Counted from the stretch's first letter, positions 37,886 to 47,100 are shown. The stretch is 64,000 nt of DNA from Thioclava nitratireducens (GCF_001940525.2 NZ_CP019439.1:50002-114001), one strand, 5' to 3'. A program made the numbers and translations. The notes: generated by a model from the letters alone, not told the origin.

Positions 37886-38695
37886 TTACTCGGCCCGAAG
37901 GTCCGGCAAGGTGAAATCCATGAAGCGCTGTTCTTCGGCGATTGTGGCGGCATCAATCACGCCGCCTGTGCCGTCACCCACGGTTTGCACGGCCTCAAGC
38001 TGCCACATGGCGACGAGGGCAATTGCCAGCTCCGCCGTCACCCGCGTGTTGAGATCGATACTTTCCTTCAGTTCGTCCATGTCATCGATCAGCCCGACCA
38101 ACCGGTCGACGCGTTCCAGCGATTGGCCCGCGTCCTCGTAGCTGTTCTGGGCAGCGGCCGAGACGAGCGCGCCGGTTGTGGCCTGCGTCGCCACGCGGTT
38201 GGCCCCGGGATTTCCGCTGGTGGCCATTTCCGTGAGGGTATCGTCATCAAAGCCGAGATCGGCCAGCACCCGGTCCATCTGTGTTTCGATCTCGCCCGCG
38301 CCGGAGCCCGACAGGCCAGAGAAGTCTCCGGTCTTGATCGCCTCAATCGTGGCGATGATATCGCCGAACTCCTGGTCGAGCAGGCCGTTCAGCTCGTCCT
38401 CCATCTCGGTGCGGATAATCTCGGGAAGTTCGGCAAGGCGGGTAAGTGCTTCATAGGTTCTTTGCAGCTCCGCGAGTTGGTCCGTGAGTGTCGCAAGCTG
38501 TTCGCGTAGCTGCGTCAGCTGCTCGTTTTGCAGGATCTCGTCTTCGATCATCTGCCGGAGCTGCTGGATGTTTTGCGCGATGTTCTGGGTATCGACGACG
38601 GGCACGCCTTGCGCAAGGGCAGGGGACAGGGTGCAGACATACAGGCTAATCCCAAGCGTCGTGGCCAAGGCCGTTCTCAAGAGTAAATCTCTCAT
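37886..38695 (-). CDS. VirB5/TrbJ-like pilus-associated protein
   Basis: The gene encodes 269 residues. A signal peptide ends at PALAQG (near 29). The body is helical with coiled coil (about 38-85), as in VirB5/TrbJ minor pilins. The ATG overlaps the stop of the transglycosylase gene (TGATG). Position between the transglycosylase and virB8 fits VirB5, the pilus-tip adhesin, though sequence conservation is weak. Confidence 0.72.
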   Translation of the reverse strand: MRDLLLRTALATTLGISLYVCTLSPALAQGVPVVDTQNIAQNIQQLRQMIEDEILQNEQLTQLREQLATLTDQLAELQRTYEALTRLAELPEIIRTEMEDELNGLLDQEFGDIIATIEAIKTGDFSGLSGSGAGEIETQMDRVLADLGFDDDTLTEMATSGNPGANRVATQATTGALVSAAAQNSYEDAGQSLERVDRLVGLIDDMDELKESIDLNTRVTAELAIALVAMWQLEAVQTVGDGTGGVIDAATIAEEQRFMDFTLPDLRAE

Positions 38696-39870
38696 CAGTC
38701 TATCTCCCTGATCGTGAATTCCATGAACGCGCCCTCGGCCATGCGGGCGCTGGCCTGTGCCAGCTCTTCGGCCGAGAGTACGCGGGTCCGCGCCGCCTGT
38801 AGCCGGATGCGGGCCGCGACGAGACGCACGAGTTCGGCGCGGGCATAGGTGTTGAGCGCGACGCTTTCCTGCACGTCTTCCGTCGCGGAAATCCGCGTGA
38901 CGATGTCTTGGATACGCAGGGCAGCTTGCCTGATCGCGGCCGGCGAGTTGTTGCCATAGAAAGCCGCGCCATGCCCGGTCATCGAAAGGTTCGCATTTGC
39001 CAGAAGCGCGGGGTCGATCGTACCGAGCGCTTCGATCCCGCCGATGCGGCTCAGATAGAGATTGTAGCGTTCGGGGATGACCTGGACGTAGTGCTGCGTC
39101 TCGCGGAAGGGTGGTACGCCCCCATATTCGAACACGCGACCGGGTCCGGCGTTGTAGGCCGCGAGGGCGTTGATGATATTGCCGTCAAAGGTGTTGAGCT
39201 GGGCCGCCAGATACCGCGCGCCGCCATGCACCTGCAGGTAGGGGCTGTCATAATATTCCGGGTTGATCCCGAGATCGCTGGCCGTGCCGGGCATGATCTG
39301 GGTGAGGCCAAAGGCCCCGACAGGCGACCGCGCACCGATGGTGAAGCGGCTTTCCTGCCAGATGAGCGCCTGCAACAACGCGCGCCATTGAACGGGGGAG
39401 AGGCCCGCGCGGCCCACGCCCGCGAAACCGCTGGTTTCCTGAGCGACGCGGATGATGAGTTGCTCGATGTTTTCGGAGGCGTCCCCGAACATCTGCGCGC
39501 CGCCGGGGTTGGGATCAATCTCAGCATTGCCATAGACGGCCTCGGCGGAACGGGCCGGATCCCCACTGCCACTTTCCAGCCCGGAGACCATGGCCGGCAA
39601 ACCCTGACCGCCGAAGCTGGTTTGGGCATCGAGGATGCGTTGCAAGGTCTCGAGTTGCTCGCGTTCGATCTCGGCAATGAGTTCGCGCGCGGCAAGCTTG
39701 TCGGCCTGGACCGCGAGGTCGGCCTCGCGATCGCTGGTCTCGACGATGTCACGCGCGGTCAGCCCGCTGTCATTGGTCGGCACGCCTTGGGCGGCGCCAA
39801 GACCGGGCAGCAGGCAAAGGGCCAGGATATGAGGCAGCCTAGACTTCAACGTCACCCTCCGGCGTGCCAA
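38695..39870 (-). CDS. Lytic transglycosylase of the virB cluster (second copy)
   Basis: The gene encodes 391 residues. The signal peptide is at 9-27. The N-terminal extension of about 150 residues is helical. The SLT domain has the catalytic Glu in IWQESRF (near 170), GAFGLTQIMPGTA and [12 protein letters not shown]. It cuts peptidoglycan to let the channel cross the wall. The cluster has another such enzyme at 42917, so one may be specialised; the extended N-terminus distinguishes this one. It overlaps the lipoprotein gene by 32 bases. Confidence 0.85.
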   Translation of the reverse strand: MARRRVTLKSRLPHILALCLLPGLGAAQGVPTNDSGLTARDIVETSDREADLAVQADKLAARELIAEIEREQLETLQRILDAQTSFGGQGLPAMVSGLESGSGDPARSAEAVYGNAEIDPNPGGAQMFGDASENIEQLIIRVAQETSGFAGVGRAGLSPVQWRALLQALIWQESRFTIGARSPVGAFGLTQIMPGTASDLGINPEYYDSPYLQVHGGARYLAAQLNTFDGNIINALAAYNAGPGRVFEYGGVPPFRETQHYVQVIPERYNLYLSRIGGIEALGTIDPALLANANLSMTGHGAAFYGNNSPAAIRQAALRIQDIVTRISATEDVQESVALNTYARAELVRLVAARIRLQAARTRVLSAEELAQASARMAEGAFMEFTIREID

Positions 39871-40006
39871 GGGGCGTGAAGCTGCAATCAGGTGCTGTGG
39901 GTGCTGTCGAGGCCAGGAAGGTGAAGCAGTTCGCCTGCGGTTCCTGGTACTGGGCGCAGGAGGCCAAAGCGCCGAGCGCGGTGAGAAGAAACAGAGTACG
40001 AATCAT
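39839..40006 (-). CDS. VirB7-like small lipoprotein
   Basis: A 55-residue gene read from the ATG at 40006, which overlaps the virB4 stop (ATGA). The sequence MIRTLFLLTALGALASC ends in a lipobox (cleavage before C17), and the mature peptide AQYQEPQANCF has two further cysteines. Size, lipobox and place right after virB4 suggest a VirB7-type outer-membrane lipoprotein or an entry-exclusion lipoprotein. Start and coupling are strong evidence that it is real. Confidence 0.7.
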   Translation of the reverse strand: MIRTLFLLTALGALASCAQYQEPQANCFTFLASTAPTAPDCSFTPLGTPEGDVEV

Positions 40007-42366
40007 GAAAGCCTCCAAAAGTCTGGGCGGTCGCGGTAGTCGGCACCGACGAGAGTCTCGCCTTTTTCCATGCCGCCGAGGATGGTGAGATTGGGCCCGA
40101 GGGCGCTCAGATCGGCATCGACGACGATCGAGCCCTGGTCGTCGCGGATGAGCGCAAGGCGGCTGTCGCTGCCGGTGTTGAGAAGCACATCGAGTTCCTT
40201 CTCATAGAGGTTCAGCATCGCGTAATCGGCGGCATGGGCGCGGATGTTCGGGAGCAGGATCTGCGTCGGCACCGCCTCGACGATGGTCTTGCCGGTCCGG
40301 GTGCGTTCGAGCTGGCTCGCGTATTGCGTCATCATCACCGCGACGGTGTTCTGCTTGCGCGCGGTCACGAGCCAGTTCGACAGCCGCTCGGCGAAATACG
40401 CGTTGTCGAGCGCCTTCCAGGCCTCGTCGATGACGATGATCGTGGGACGGCGATCCTCGATCTCGCGCTCGACCCGGCGGAAGAGATAGGAGAGGACGGC
40501 CATGCGTTCTTTCTCGGCCTCGCTGTCGAGAATGCCGGTGAGATCGAAGCCAACGACATCGCCTTCCAGAGAGAAGGTGTCTTCCAGCGTTTGTCCGAAG
40601 ATCCAGCCGTAGCGGCCCTCTTCGGTCCACTCGAGAAGGCGCTGGTGCAAATCGCCACCATCGTCGGTGGAGACAAAGAGCGATGCAAAATCCTGCCAGT
40701 TGCGCAGGGCGGGGTTCGTGGCCTGCGCGTTCTGACGCACGACCTCCTGGATGCGGTTGGTCTGGGCCGGAGTGAGTGGCTTGTCGGCACGGTAGAGCAG
40801 GGTGGCGAGCCAATCCGAGAGCCATGCTGTGCCGCGACTATCGGTTTCCGTCCAAAGAGGATTGAGCCCTGTGGGTTGCCCAGCTTTCAAAGACGCGTAG
40901 CGCCCGCCATTGGCACGGACCGCCATCTCCATACCGAGACGGTAATCGAAGACGAAGATCCGCGCACCTGCTCGACGGGCTTGTGTCATGAGAAAGGCCG
41001 ACAGCACCGATTTGCCCGATCCGGGCCGCCCCATTATCAGTGTATGCCCGCTGGTGGGTTCTTTGTCGGGGCTGCCTTGCTCGTGATAGGAGAAACGATA
41101 GGCGCTTTGTTCGGGCGTGGGCAGATAGGTGATGACCTTGCCCCAGGGTGTTTTCTTCGCCGGTTTGCCGAGCTGGGTCCGATGAAACGCCGCGAAATCC
41201 GCGAAGTTGCGATTGGTGATGGCACTTGCGCGCACGCGCTTGGGCTGGTTGCCAGGATGTTGGCTGAGGTAATGTGCTTTGGCGGCGACCCGCTCGCCGA
41301 TCATCTTCACGCCTTCGGCGGCGGCGGCGTTGACGATCTCGGCGCTGAGGGATTGCAACTCGTCCAGCGTGTCGCAGAAGATGGTCACGACCATATGGTG
41401 CTCGCCGAAGCTTTGGCGCTTGGCCTCGAGATCATCGGCAGCAATGTCGAGGGCTTCCATGAGCGACAGGGCCGCGTCCTGCGAAGCCTGCATCTGGCGC
41501 TTTTGCCGTTTGATGCGACCCGCCATGAGGTTCGAATTGATCGGCGTGAAGGAGTGCGTGACGATCATGTCGACAGGCAGGTTCAGCATGTCGAACATGG
41601 TGCAGGAGGTGGCCTCGGAATATTCCCCGATGGTGAAACTCTTGCCGTAGCGATGTCCCACGACGCCTTCGGATAGCTCGAAGTGATCTCCGTGAAACGT
41701 CACCCGGGTATTGGCGATGTTGAAGGACAGGAAGCCGTAGGTGTTTGCCGGATAGAGCGGCAGTTCCGTTCCCGTGTTGAGCGCCCCCAGAAACCCGATC
41801 AACTCGCCGCTTTTGGCGGTTAGTACGCGCGGATTCAGCTCCGTCAGGCCTGACAGGAAGACACTCACGGCCTCGCCCAGACGGCGCAGGCGCTTCTCGG
41901 TTGCTTCTTTGAGGCGATCCGGCGCGCTGCGGTTCAGGAATGGCAGGACGCTTTTTGGAGGCGGGCGATGGATGATCGTAAGGGTGAGCGTCTTGTCGCG
42001 CAGCCCGCTGGTCTCTAGCTTCTTGCGCCAGAGCCGGTCGACTTCTCCCGCGAAACTGTCCTCGCGCAGCGGCTCGAGGTCCGGCGTGATCGCCTTCGAG
42101 ACTTTATGGACGTAATAGCTGAACTCCGGCCCCAATTGCGCAATGATCCGGGCAAAGAGCGCGGTCACCTTGTCGAGATAGGCGTCATCGGTCGTGTAGC
42201 TATTGACCCCGTCGAGCCGGATGCACTGGAAAAGCTCGTTGACCCGGGTCCGCACGGTCTGGTCATCAACTAAGCTCACATAGGGCAACATATGCGCGAG
42301 GCGGGTCTCGCGCGCATACCACTCCGGTGTCATCGTGCGGGGATCGAGCGCAGCATCACGGGGCAT
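40003..42366 (-). CDS. virB4: VirB4 secretion ATPase
   Basis: The gene encodes 787 residues, a normal length. The N-terminal CagE/TrbE domain is followed by Walker A GRPGSGKS near 445-452 and Walker B IIVIDEAWKAL near 645-655. VirB4 powers substrate transfer and pilus biogenesis at the inner membrane. It overlaps virB3 by 11 bases. No damage is seen. Confidence 0.94.
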   Translation of the reverse strand: MPRDAALDPRTMTPEWYARETRLAHMLPYVSLVDDQTVRTRVNELFQCIRLDGVNSYTTDDAYLDKVTALFARIIAQLGPEFSYYVHKVSKAITPDLEPLREDSFAGEVDRLWRKKLETSGLRDKTLTLTIIHRPPPKSVLPFLNRSAPDRLKEATEKRLRRLGEAVSVFLSGLTELNPRVLTAKSGELIGFLGALNTGTELPLYPANTYGFLSFNIANTRVTFHGDHFELSEGVVGHRYGKSFTIGEYSEATSCTMFDMLNLPVDMIVTHSFTPINSNLMAGRIKRQKRQMQASQDAALSLMEALDIAADDLEAKRQSFGEHHMVVTIFCDTLDELQSLSAEIVNAAAAEGVKMIGERVAAKAHYLSQHPGNQPKRVRASAITNRNFADFAAFHRTQLGKPAKKTPWGKVITYLPTPEQSAYRFSYHEQGSPDKEPTSGHTLIMGRPGSGKSVLSAFLMTQARRAGARIFVFDYRLGMEMAVRANGGRYASLKAGQPTGLNPLWTETDSRGTAWLSDWLATLLYRADKPLTPAQTNRIQEVVRQNAQATNPALRNWQDFASLFVSTDDGGDLHQRLLEWTEEGRYGWIFGQTLEDTFSLEGDVVGFDLTGILDSEAEKERMAVLSYLFRRVEREIEDRRPTIIVIDEAWKALDNAYFAERLSNWLVTARKQNTVAVMMTQYASQLERTRTGKTIVEAVPTQILLPNIRAHAADYAMLNLYEKELDVLLNTGSDSRLALIRDDQGSIVVDADLSALGPNLTILGGMEKGETLVGADYRDRPDFWRLS

Positions 42367-42634
42367 AGCTGTCCCCGCCGTGGATGGAGCGGTTCCGCGT
42401 GGGCGGGGTTTCCTGCAGCGCCGTCATCATCACGTCGATGAAACGCGGATCCCAGTCCGCGGCCTTCCAGAGAACCGGGTAGAGCAGGGCGGCCACGCCC
42501 AGCACCGCAAGGTGCTGGACCCAGACGAACAAGAGCACCGAGCCGAAAAGCCAGACCATCGCGTACATGATGGGCAGGCCCAGAAGCTTCGGCGGGCGCA
42601 CGAGGCCCAGAAAGAGAGGCGAGCGCTCAGCCAC
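42356..42634 (-). CDS. virB3: VirB3 inner-membrane protein
   Basis: The product is 92 residues from a GTG at 42634 that overlaps the virB2 stop; the longer frame from 42676 is a shadow of virB2. The start [21 protein letters not shown] is the typical VirB3 opening, and two membrane helices follow (near 18-45). It works with VirB4 in pilus assembly. Confidence 0.87.
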   Translation of the reverse strand: MAERSPLFLGLVRPPKLLGLPIMYAMVWLFGSVLLFVWVQHLAVLGVAALLYPVLWKAADWDPRFIDVMMTALQETPPTRNRSIHGGDSYAP

Positions 42635-42920
42635 CGGCGAAAACCGCGGCGACGATGGTGGGAGCGGCCGCAACACCAGCGATCCCGACGAGGACCCAGA
42701 GCGCCTGACGCAGATCGATGATATTGAAGAACCAGCTCAAGAAAACGCCAAGGACCGCGAGTGTGGCGATCACGACGCCGAGCGGGCCGGTTAGAGCATC
42801 GACAATGCCCTGCAACAAGCTTTGGATCGGGGAGAGATCGATGCTTTGGGCAAGGGCGGGCTCGGCAATGAGCAGGAAAAGCGCCAGTGAGGCGACAAAG
42901 AGGTTTGAAATCTGTCTCAT
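42627..42920 (-). CDS. virB2: VirB2/TrbC major pilin
   Basis: The gene encodes 97 residues. A signal peptide (cleavage after PALAQ, near 25) is followed by two hydrophobic helices ([19 protein letters not shown] and [22 protein letters not shown]) separated by a short polar loop, the standard pilin plan. It overlaps virB1 by four bases. Confidence 0.88.
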   Translation of the reverse strand: MRQISNLFVASLALFLLIAEPALAQSIDLSPIQSLLQGIVDALTGPLGVVIATLAVLGVFLSWFFNIIDLRQALWVLVGIAGVAAAPTIVAAVFAGG

Positions 42921-43666
42921 GAATTTGATCCTTCCAATCGGGCCACGACAGCCATGACGCGGGCCACGTGGTTCTGGGTTTCTCGGTAGGGGGGAATGCC
43001 GCCGTACTGGTGGACCGCATCGGGTCCGGCGTTGTAGGCTGCGAGGGCAAGGCGTGGATCGCCAAACGTGTCCAACATCATCGCGAGGTAGCGGGCGGCC
43101 CCGTCGAGGTTCTGCAGCGGGTCACGCGGGTCAACGCCGAGATCACGGGCAGTGGCGGGCATCAGCTGGCCAAGGCCTATAGCGCCCGCGCTCGAGATCG
43201 CATCCTGGCGATAGGCGCTCTCAACCTCGATATTGGCCCGATAGAGAGCCAGCCAATCGGTCACGGAAAGCCCCGCGCGACGCAGGCCCGGATGGCCGGC
43301 ATAGCGCAAGGCCGTGGTCTGAATCCCAGAGAGAACATCGGCGCGGGGCAGGGGAGTCAGGCGGGCAAGGGCCGCAACTTGGACGCCCTCTTGCTCGTCC
43401 TCTACCTCGCCGAAAATTGCGATCCCATCGGAGGCCGAACCCTGACCAATCCCGTCATTGTAGTTTCGAGCAAAGCTGCTTTGGGAGCGGGACGGCGTCA
43501 GAGAGCCGTCGCTCTCCATGACCAGGACCATTTGCGCTGAAGCTGGCGCTGTGACCAGCCAGAGACAGACGAGGCTAGCTGCCAGTGCCCTCTTCTGATG
43601 GGGCTTTGTCTGGTGGGGCGAGTTTGTGCGTACGGCTTGTCCCCGCCTCAAGCGGCAGGTCGACAT
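42917..43666 (-). CDS. virB1: VirB1-like lytic transglycosylase
   Basis: The frame is open up to 43918, but that part is the shadow of the next gene. An ATG at 43666 gives 249 residues with a hydrophobic signal ([17 protein letters not shown] near 32-48); the true start is uncertain. The SLT domain has the catalytic Glu in [12 protein letters not shown], then [13 protein letters not shown] and ALAAYNAGP. It opens the peptidoglycan for the pilus. It is the first recognised gene of the virB run. Confidence 0.8.
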   Translation of the reverse strand: MSTCRLRRGQAVRTNSPHQTKPHQKRALAASLVCLWLVTAPASAQMVLVMESDGSLTPSRSQSSFARNYNDGIGQGSASDGIAIFGEVEDEQEGVQVAALARLTPLPRADVLSGIQTTALRYAGHPGLRRAGLSVTDWLALYRANIEVESAYRQDAISSAGAIGLGQLMPATARDLGVDPRDPLQNLDGAARYLAMMLDTFGDPRLALAAYNAGPDAVHQYGGIPPYRETQNHVARVMAVVARLEGSNS

Positions 43667-43955
43667 GCGCAAAACCAAGACCAATGAAGAATGACACCAC
43701 GCCGGAGATCGTCTTGAACTCGCGGATCTTGATGTCGTTATAGGTCGTCCGTGTACGGGCGGTGACGAGGAGCTTTTCCACCCCATCATCAGAGACAACC
43801 CGCATGATCCAGACCCCGTAATAACTGGGGCCTTTCTTGTGTGCCGATTCCTGACACAGGATTTCAGCGCTATAGCCGCTTTCCACGAGTTCGCGGAACC
43901 TGGCTTCCGTAACCACATTTGGTGCTTCGATGTCCCAGTTCATGGCCCGGCTCAC
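43575..43955 (-). CDS. Hypothetical protein at the head of the virB operon
   Basis: The gene encodes 126 residues. It is soluble and mixed alpha/beta ([23 protein letters not shown], then [26 protein letters not shown]), with no signal peptide and no family recognised. It overlaps the virB1 gene by up to 92 bases, depending on that gene's start. It is the first - strand gene after a divergent intergenic region holding the shared palindrome, so it may be a regulator or accessory of transfer. Confidence 0.6.
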   Translation of the reverse strand: MSRAMNWDIEAPNVVTEARFRELVESGYSAEILCQESAHKKGPSYYGVWIMRVVSDDGVEKLLVTARTRTTYNDIKIREFKTISGVVSFFIGLGFAHVDLPLEAGTSRTHKLAPPDKAPSEEGTGS

Positions 43956-44004
43956 GCTTTCTCCAATGGCGCGACCCTAGGCATTCCCACTTGAAGCCCA
44001 GAGT

Positions 44005-44021
44005 TACGATAGTATATTATC
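44005..44021. promoter_or_regulatory. Palindromic operator-like site, copy 3
   Basis: TACGATAGTATATTATC lies in the divergent region between the virB operon head (start at 43955) and the small secreted-protein gene (start at 44112), so one bound protein could control both directions. Confidence 0.6.
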
Positions 44022-44111
44022 AACCGCAAGATGTAATATCATGCTTTGGCTGTAGTTTGGTCACGCAAACACTAGTCTCGGCCAGTGTCCGCGATCAAGG
44101 AGATAACAGGT

Positions 44112-44405
44112 TTGAGAAACCCGAGGTTGATATGCCTGCTCCCATTGCAAGCTCTGGCCCTTCTGATCTGCGTTCCCGGGCCGGTTTTGGCGGAATCCTG
44201 CTTCGCCCCGCCCCGCCCCTTCCTGCCTAGTGATTCGCAGGCCGCACGGGACTATGCGGCTATCATCCGCGGCGATTTCGAAAATTACATCCAGGATATC
44301 CAGAGCTACTTCCGTTGCCTTGACAGCGAACGCGCCCGCGCTTTCGAGGAAGCGCGGGAAGTCAGCGAGGACTATGGCCGATTTCTGCAATTGGTAGGGG
44401 ATTGA
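44112..44405 (+). CDS. Small secreted protein with cysteine pair
   Basis: I chose the TTG at 44112 because AAGGAG sits nine bases upstream; the in-frame GTG at 44085 has no ribosome site. The gene encodes 97 residues. A signal peptide (LLPLQALALLICVPGPVLA) precedes a short mature protein with two cysteines (ESCFAPP; YFRCLDS) and helical DFENYIQDIQSYFRCLDSERARAFEEA. It is a small periplasmic protein found beside virB clusters, of unknown role, perhaps in mating-pair control. Confidence 0.6.
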   Translation: MRNPRLICLLPLQALALLICVPGPVLAESCFAPPRPFLPSDSQAARDYAAIIRGDFENYIQDIQSYFRCLDSERARAFEEAREVSEDYGRFLQLVGD

Positions 44406-44469
44406 TGGGCAGCCTCGGGAGCATCAGACTAGCAGCCCGTGAAAACCAGACGCCGATAACACCCTCAAA

Positions 44470-44528
44470 TATCTACTTTTTAGATAACAGATTTCATCCG
44501 CTAGCGACGTCACAAAAGGTATGTGACG
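44470..44528 (+). promoter_or_regulatory. Two inverted repeats before the XRE gene
   Basis: TATCTA-N5-TAGATA (44470-44486) and CGTCAC-N9-GTGACG (44508-44528) precede the XRE start at 44530. The second touches the ribosome site and start codon, the usual place of an autoregulatory operator. Confidence 0.5.
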
Positions 44529-44529
44529 C

Positions 44530-44787
44530 GTGGCAAAAACAATCAGAACAAATGGCCAGTTGGCGCTCGTCCGTGCGTTGGTTGATGCACGTCAGAATGC
44601 GGGTCTCAGCCAGCAGCAGTTGGCGGCAAAGCTCAAACGCCACCAGTCGTTTGTGGCACGTCTCGAAAGCGGGGAGCGTCGTATCGACGTCGTGGAGTTC
44701 ACGGTTCTGGCGAGGGTCATTGGCTTTGACAAAAATGAAGTCCTGTCGATCGTCGAAGCCGCCACGGAGCCCGACCACAAGATTTGA
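44530..44787 (+). CDS. XRE-family transcriptional regulator
   Basis: The gene encodes 85 residues from a GTG. The single HTH_3 domain spans residues 13-68 (NAGLSQQQLAAKLKRHQSFVARLESGERRIDVVEF), the classic Cro/CI fold with recognition helix near QSFVARLE. There is no other domain. Inverted repeats at its start suggest autorepression. It is the only small DNA-binding regulator near the virB genes and so the prime candidate for the shared palindrome, though binding is unproven. Confidence 0.85.
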   Translation: MAKTIRTNGQLALVRALVDARQNAGLSQQQLAAKLKRHQSFVARLESGERRIDVVEFTVLARVIGFDKNEVLSIVEAATEPDHKI

Positions 44788-44954
44788 CAGAAAAGTAATT
44801 TTGGGACGCTCCGCTTTGTGCGTCCCCAAGTGAAGTGAGCTCCTCAAGAAAGAGCGGTTAGCCAACATCCCCCAAGCGCGGCATGCGGTGCAGGCGAGCA
44901 CCACAGTTCGTCACGCTGCAATATCAGAGCCTCAGTGCAGGAAGTCAGTAAACA

Positions 44955-45182
44955 GTGAACGATGATAAAGGTGAGGGCGTCGCGATCGCCAATCTGATCG
45001 GGACCGATGGGTACAGCATTGTTGGTTGGGTTTATCGCTGGAGTACAGGCGGGCATGCGGTGATGTGGGACGTCCACGGGCCCCAGCCGGTGTCGGAAAT
45101 CCGGCCGGATCTCACTGCGGAACAGAAACAGGAAATTGACTTCGACGGTTTGAAGCGGATCGGAAGCGGCGACAGCAAATAG
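44955..45182 (+). CDS. Small hypothetical protein
   Basis: The gene encodes 75 residues from a GTG, with no clear ribosome site. The composition is protein-like (GYSIVGWVYRWSTGGHAVMWD), acidic at the end, with no membrane or catalytic motif. I do not recognise the family. It stands alone between the XRE gene and the convergent methyltransferase gene. Confidence 0.5.
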   Translation: MNDDKGEGVAIANLIGTDGYSIVGWVYRWSTGGHAVMWDVHGPQPVSEIRPDLTAEQKQEIDFDGLKRIGSGDSK

Positions 45183-45219
45183 GCTTCTCAGGTAGCCGCC
45201 AGTTCATACTAATGGATAG

Positions 45220-45235
45220 GGTATGCCAGCATACC
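45220..45235. repeat. 16-bp palindrome between convergent genes
   Basis: GGTATGCCAGCATACC has perfect 7-bp arms with a 2-bp centre. It lies between the stop of the small hypothetical gene (45182) and the 3' end of the methyltransferase gene (45312). It may be a protein-binding site; there is no T run. Confidence 0.4.
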
Positions 45236-45311
45236 AGACATTGGGGCAGCACGCAGCGAATGCGGACTCTGAGCCCAAAGTTTCGAATGCTGCGCAGCGA
45301 TCAAATGGCAG

Positions 45312-46133
45312 CTATCGACCCTGGGGGCTGGATACCTTTCGAGCTACGAGACAATAGCTCATTGGAATTTGAGCACTGCGTCCCTCGTAAATGTCATACT
45401 TCGGCTCGCGAATGGTGTGCCCGTATTCTCTCAGTTCAATGATGCCGAGCCCAGACTGGGCACACGCGGTGATGATCTCGCCGAGCGGGTGAATAAACCA
45501 GTAACCCGTTTCACCCTCGCCGTGGTCTTCGCCGTCATAGGTGATTGCTTCGGTCACCGTCTGTGGCTGCCGCTCAAAATAGCTGAAGGCAGGCTCAAAC
45601 GGTGTGGAACTTGCTGGATCAAAGACCTCCATAAACGGATGCGTTTCGTAGATAACAAGCCGCCCGCCCGGTGCGAGCAGCCCGGATGTAATACGGAAGA
45701 ACTCCGACAAGTCCGGCATCCAATTAAGAACGCCTATGGTAATGAGGGCAAGGTCAAACTGGCCGACATCCGAAGGCAGTTCGTAAATGTCCGCCTCAAG
45801 AAGGCGCAGGTCGAGGCCAGCGGCGTCTGCGAGTTTCTTGGCTTGGGCGAGGAAGCCGCTCGCTTGGTCGATACCCATTTCGGGCAGGATTCCCAGTGAG
45901 GCCAAGGAAATCAACTCACGGGCGTTGTTGCAGCCAATTTGCACAGCAGACTTGCCCTTGAGGTCAAGCCCTTCCAGCGTGGCCGTCAGAAACGGGTCGA
46001 GTACCGAAAAGCCGGGATGGGCCGCATTTTCAAGAAGCTGCTCCCAGTGTTTCCCTTCACCGTGCAAAGGTGCTGAAGCGTTCCATGCAGCGCGGTTCGC
46101 CTTCGTAATTTCCTTTTGTGTGATGTCAGCCAT
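45312..46133 (-). CDS. Class I SAM-dependent methyltransferase
   Basis: The gene encodes 273 residues. SAM-binding motif I is VQIGCNNARELISLA near 64-78, the acidic residue follows in GILPEMGIDQA, and motif IV-like FDLALITIGVLNWMPDL near 130-146 is the pattern of Methyltransf_11/25 small-molecule methylases. The C-terminal half has aromatic residues likely to line the substrate pocket. The substrate is unknown. It is a single gene with no partner. Confidence 0.8.
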   Translation of the reverse strand: MADITQKEITKANRAAWNASAPLHGEGKHWEQLLENAAHPGFSVLDPFLTATLEGLDLKGKSAVQIGCNNARELISLASLGILPEMGIDQASGFLAQAKKLADAAGLDLRLLEADIYELPSDVGQFDLALITIGVLNWMPDLSEFFRITSGLLAPGGRLVIYETHPFMEVFDPASSTPFEPAFSYFERQPQTVTEAITYDGEDHGEGETGYWFIHPLGEIITACAQSGLGIIELREYGHTIREPKYDIYEGRSAQIPMSYCLVARKVSSPQGR

Positions 46134-46319
46134 CTAGCGCACCGTTGGGGTAAAGTGTTGATCATGTGTAGCCAACAGTAGACCTTCGAGAAGTCGTGAG
46201 GAAGGGCGGCTTTGTCCGCTCTCCAGACCTTGGCATCTACAGCAGCGAACGACCGGTAATCGAGTGACTTGGAGCACTTAGGTCAATACGGCTGATTGCC
46301 AACGCTGTCTTTGTGGGCG

Positions 46320-47066
46320 CTAATAGTTCACCTGCTCAAAGCCGTAGTTCCCTTCATAGTCACGCCAGTCGACGAAGACGGAACGGTGATAGATGCTGGG
46401 GCAATTCTGGCCCCAGCGTTCGAGGCCGATATGGGCGGAGGGTAGGGCTGTGATGGAAGATCTCTGCCAGGCGAAGTCGCCTTGGGTTCCGTATGTGCCG
46501 AGGACCACGGTGGCGCTACGATTGCAGTCGCCGTCACGTCCGGATTCGTGCTGTCGCGCATACCGGACATCAAAGACCCGGATAGACCGCACGAAGTTGA
46601 ACTCAGGTCCGCTGATATCGATGTCGGCGCGATCTTGAACGAGCCGGAGGGCCTGGTCGGCGGGAACAAGGTAGCCTGGGGCTTCTGGGGTGCGCCAAGC
46701 GGCCGCAATTGGGTCTGCGGTATCGCACGCTGGAAAGGATTGGCGCGGTCCAGTGCTGTTGTTCTGGAAGAACGCTTCAAAGATGCGGTCTATACTGTTT
46801 GCTGCTGGAGCGGTCTCAAAGGACGCGCCCATGGGACAGCGCCAGATTTGAAGCGGGGGTTCCACCGGCCAAGGCGTAATGCGTCGGATGAATTCGGCGC
46901 GGGCTCTGGCGCATGGCACGGAAGCAGGCCAGCCACCAGAAAGGCACAGGAGGATCGCGCAATCGATCGGGTATGTCTGCGCGCGGGCGGGCATCGGCAG
47001 CGAAGAACTTGTCACAGTCAAAGCGACTGCGACCGAGGGGAGGAGTTTCTTGAGTAGATGACGCAT
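46320..47066 (-). CDS. Secreted hypothetical protein
   Basis: The gene encodes 248 residues. A signal peptide (LLPSVAVALTVTSSSLPMPARAQ) is followed by CAILLCLSGGWPASVPCARARAEFIRRITPWP-like sequence with several cysteines, suggesting an oxidised periplasmic or surface protein. The end (SIYHRSVFVDWRDYEGNYGFEQVNY) is aromatic. No family is recognised. The shared palindrome lies 35 bases upstream, linking it to the other plasmid genes. Confidence 0.65.
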   Translation of the reverse strand: MRHLLKKLLPSVAVALTVTSSSLPMPARAQTYPIDCAILLCLSGGWPASVPCARARAEFIRRITPWPVEPPLQIWRCPMGASFETAPAANSIDRIFEAFFQNNSTGPRQSFPACDTADPIAAAWRTPEAPGYLVPADQALRLVQDRADIDISGPEFNFVRSIRVFDVRYARQHESGRDGDCNRSATVVLGTYGTQGDFAWQRSSITALPSAHIGLERWGQNCPSIYHRSVFVDWRDYEGNYGFEQVNY

Positions 47067-47100
47067 GCTGAGGACCCTCTGTGATAGAGTTCAGCATACA

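Noticed and set aside
40234..41676. 480-residue + strand frame
   Set aside because: Antisense shadow of virB4.
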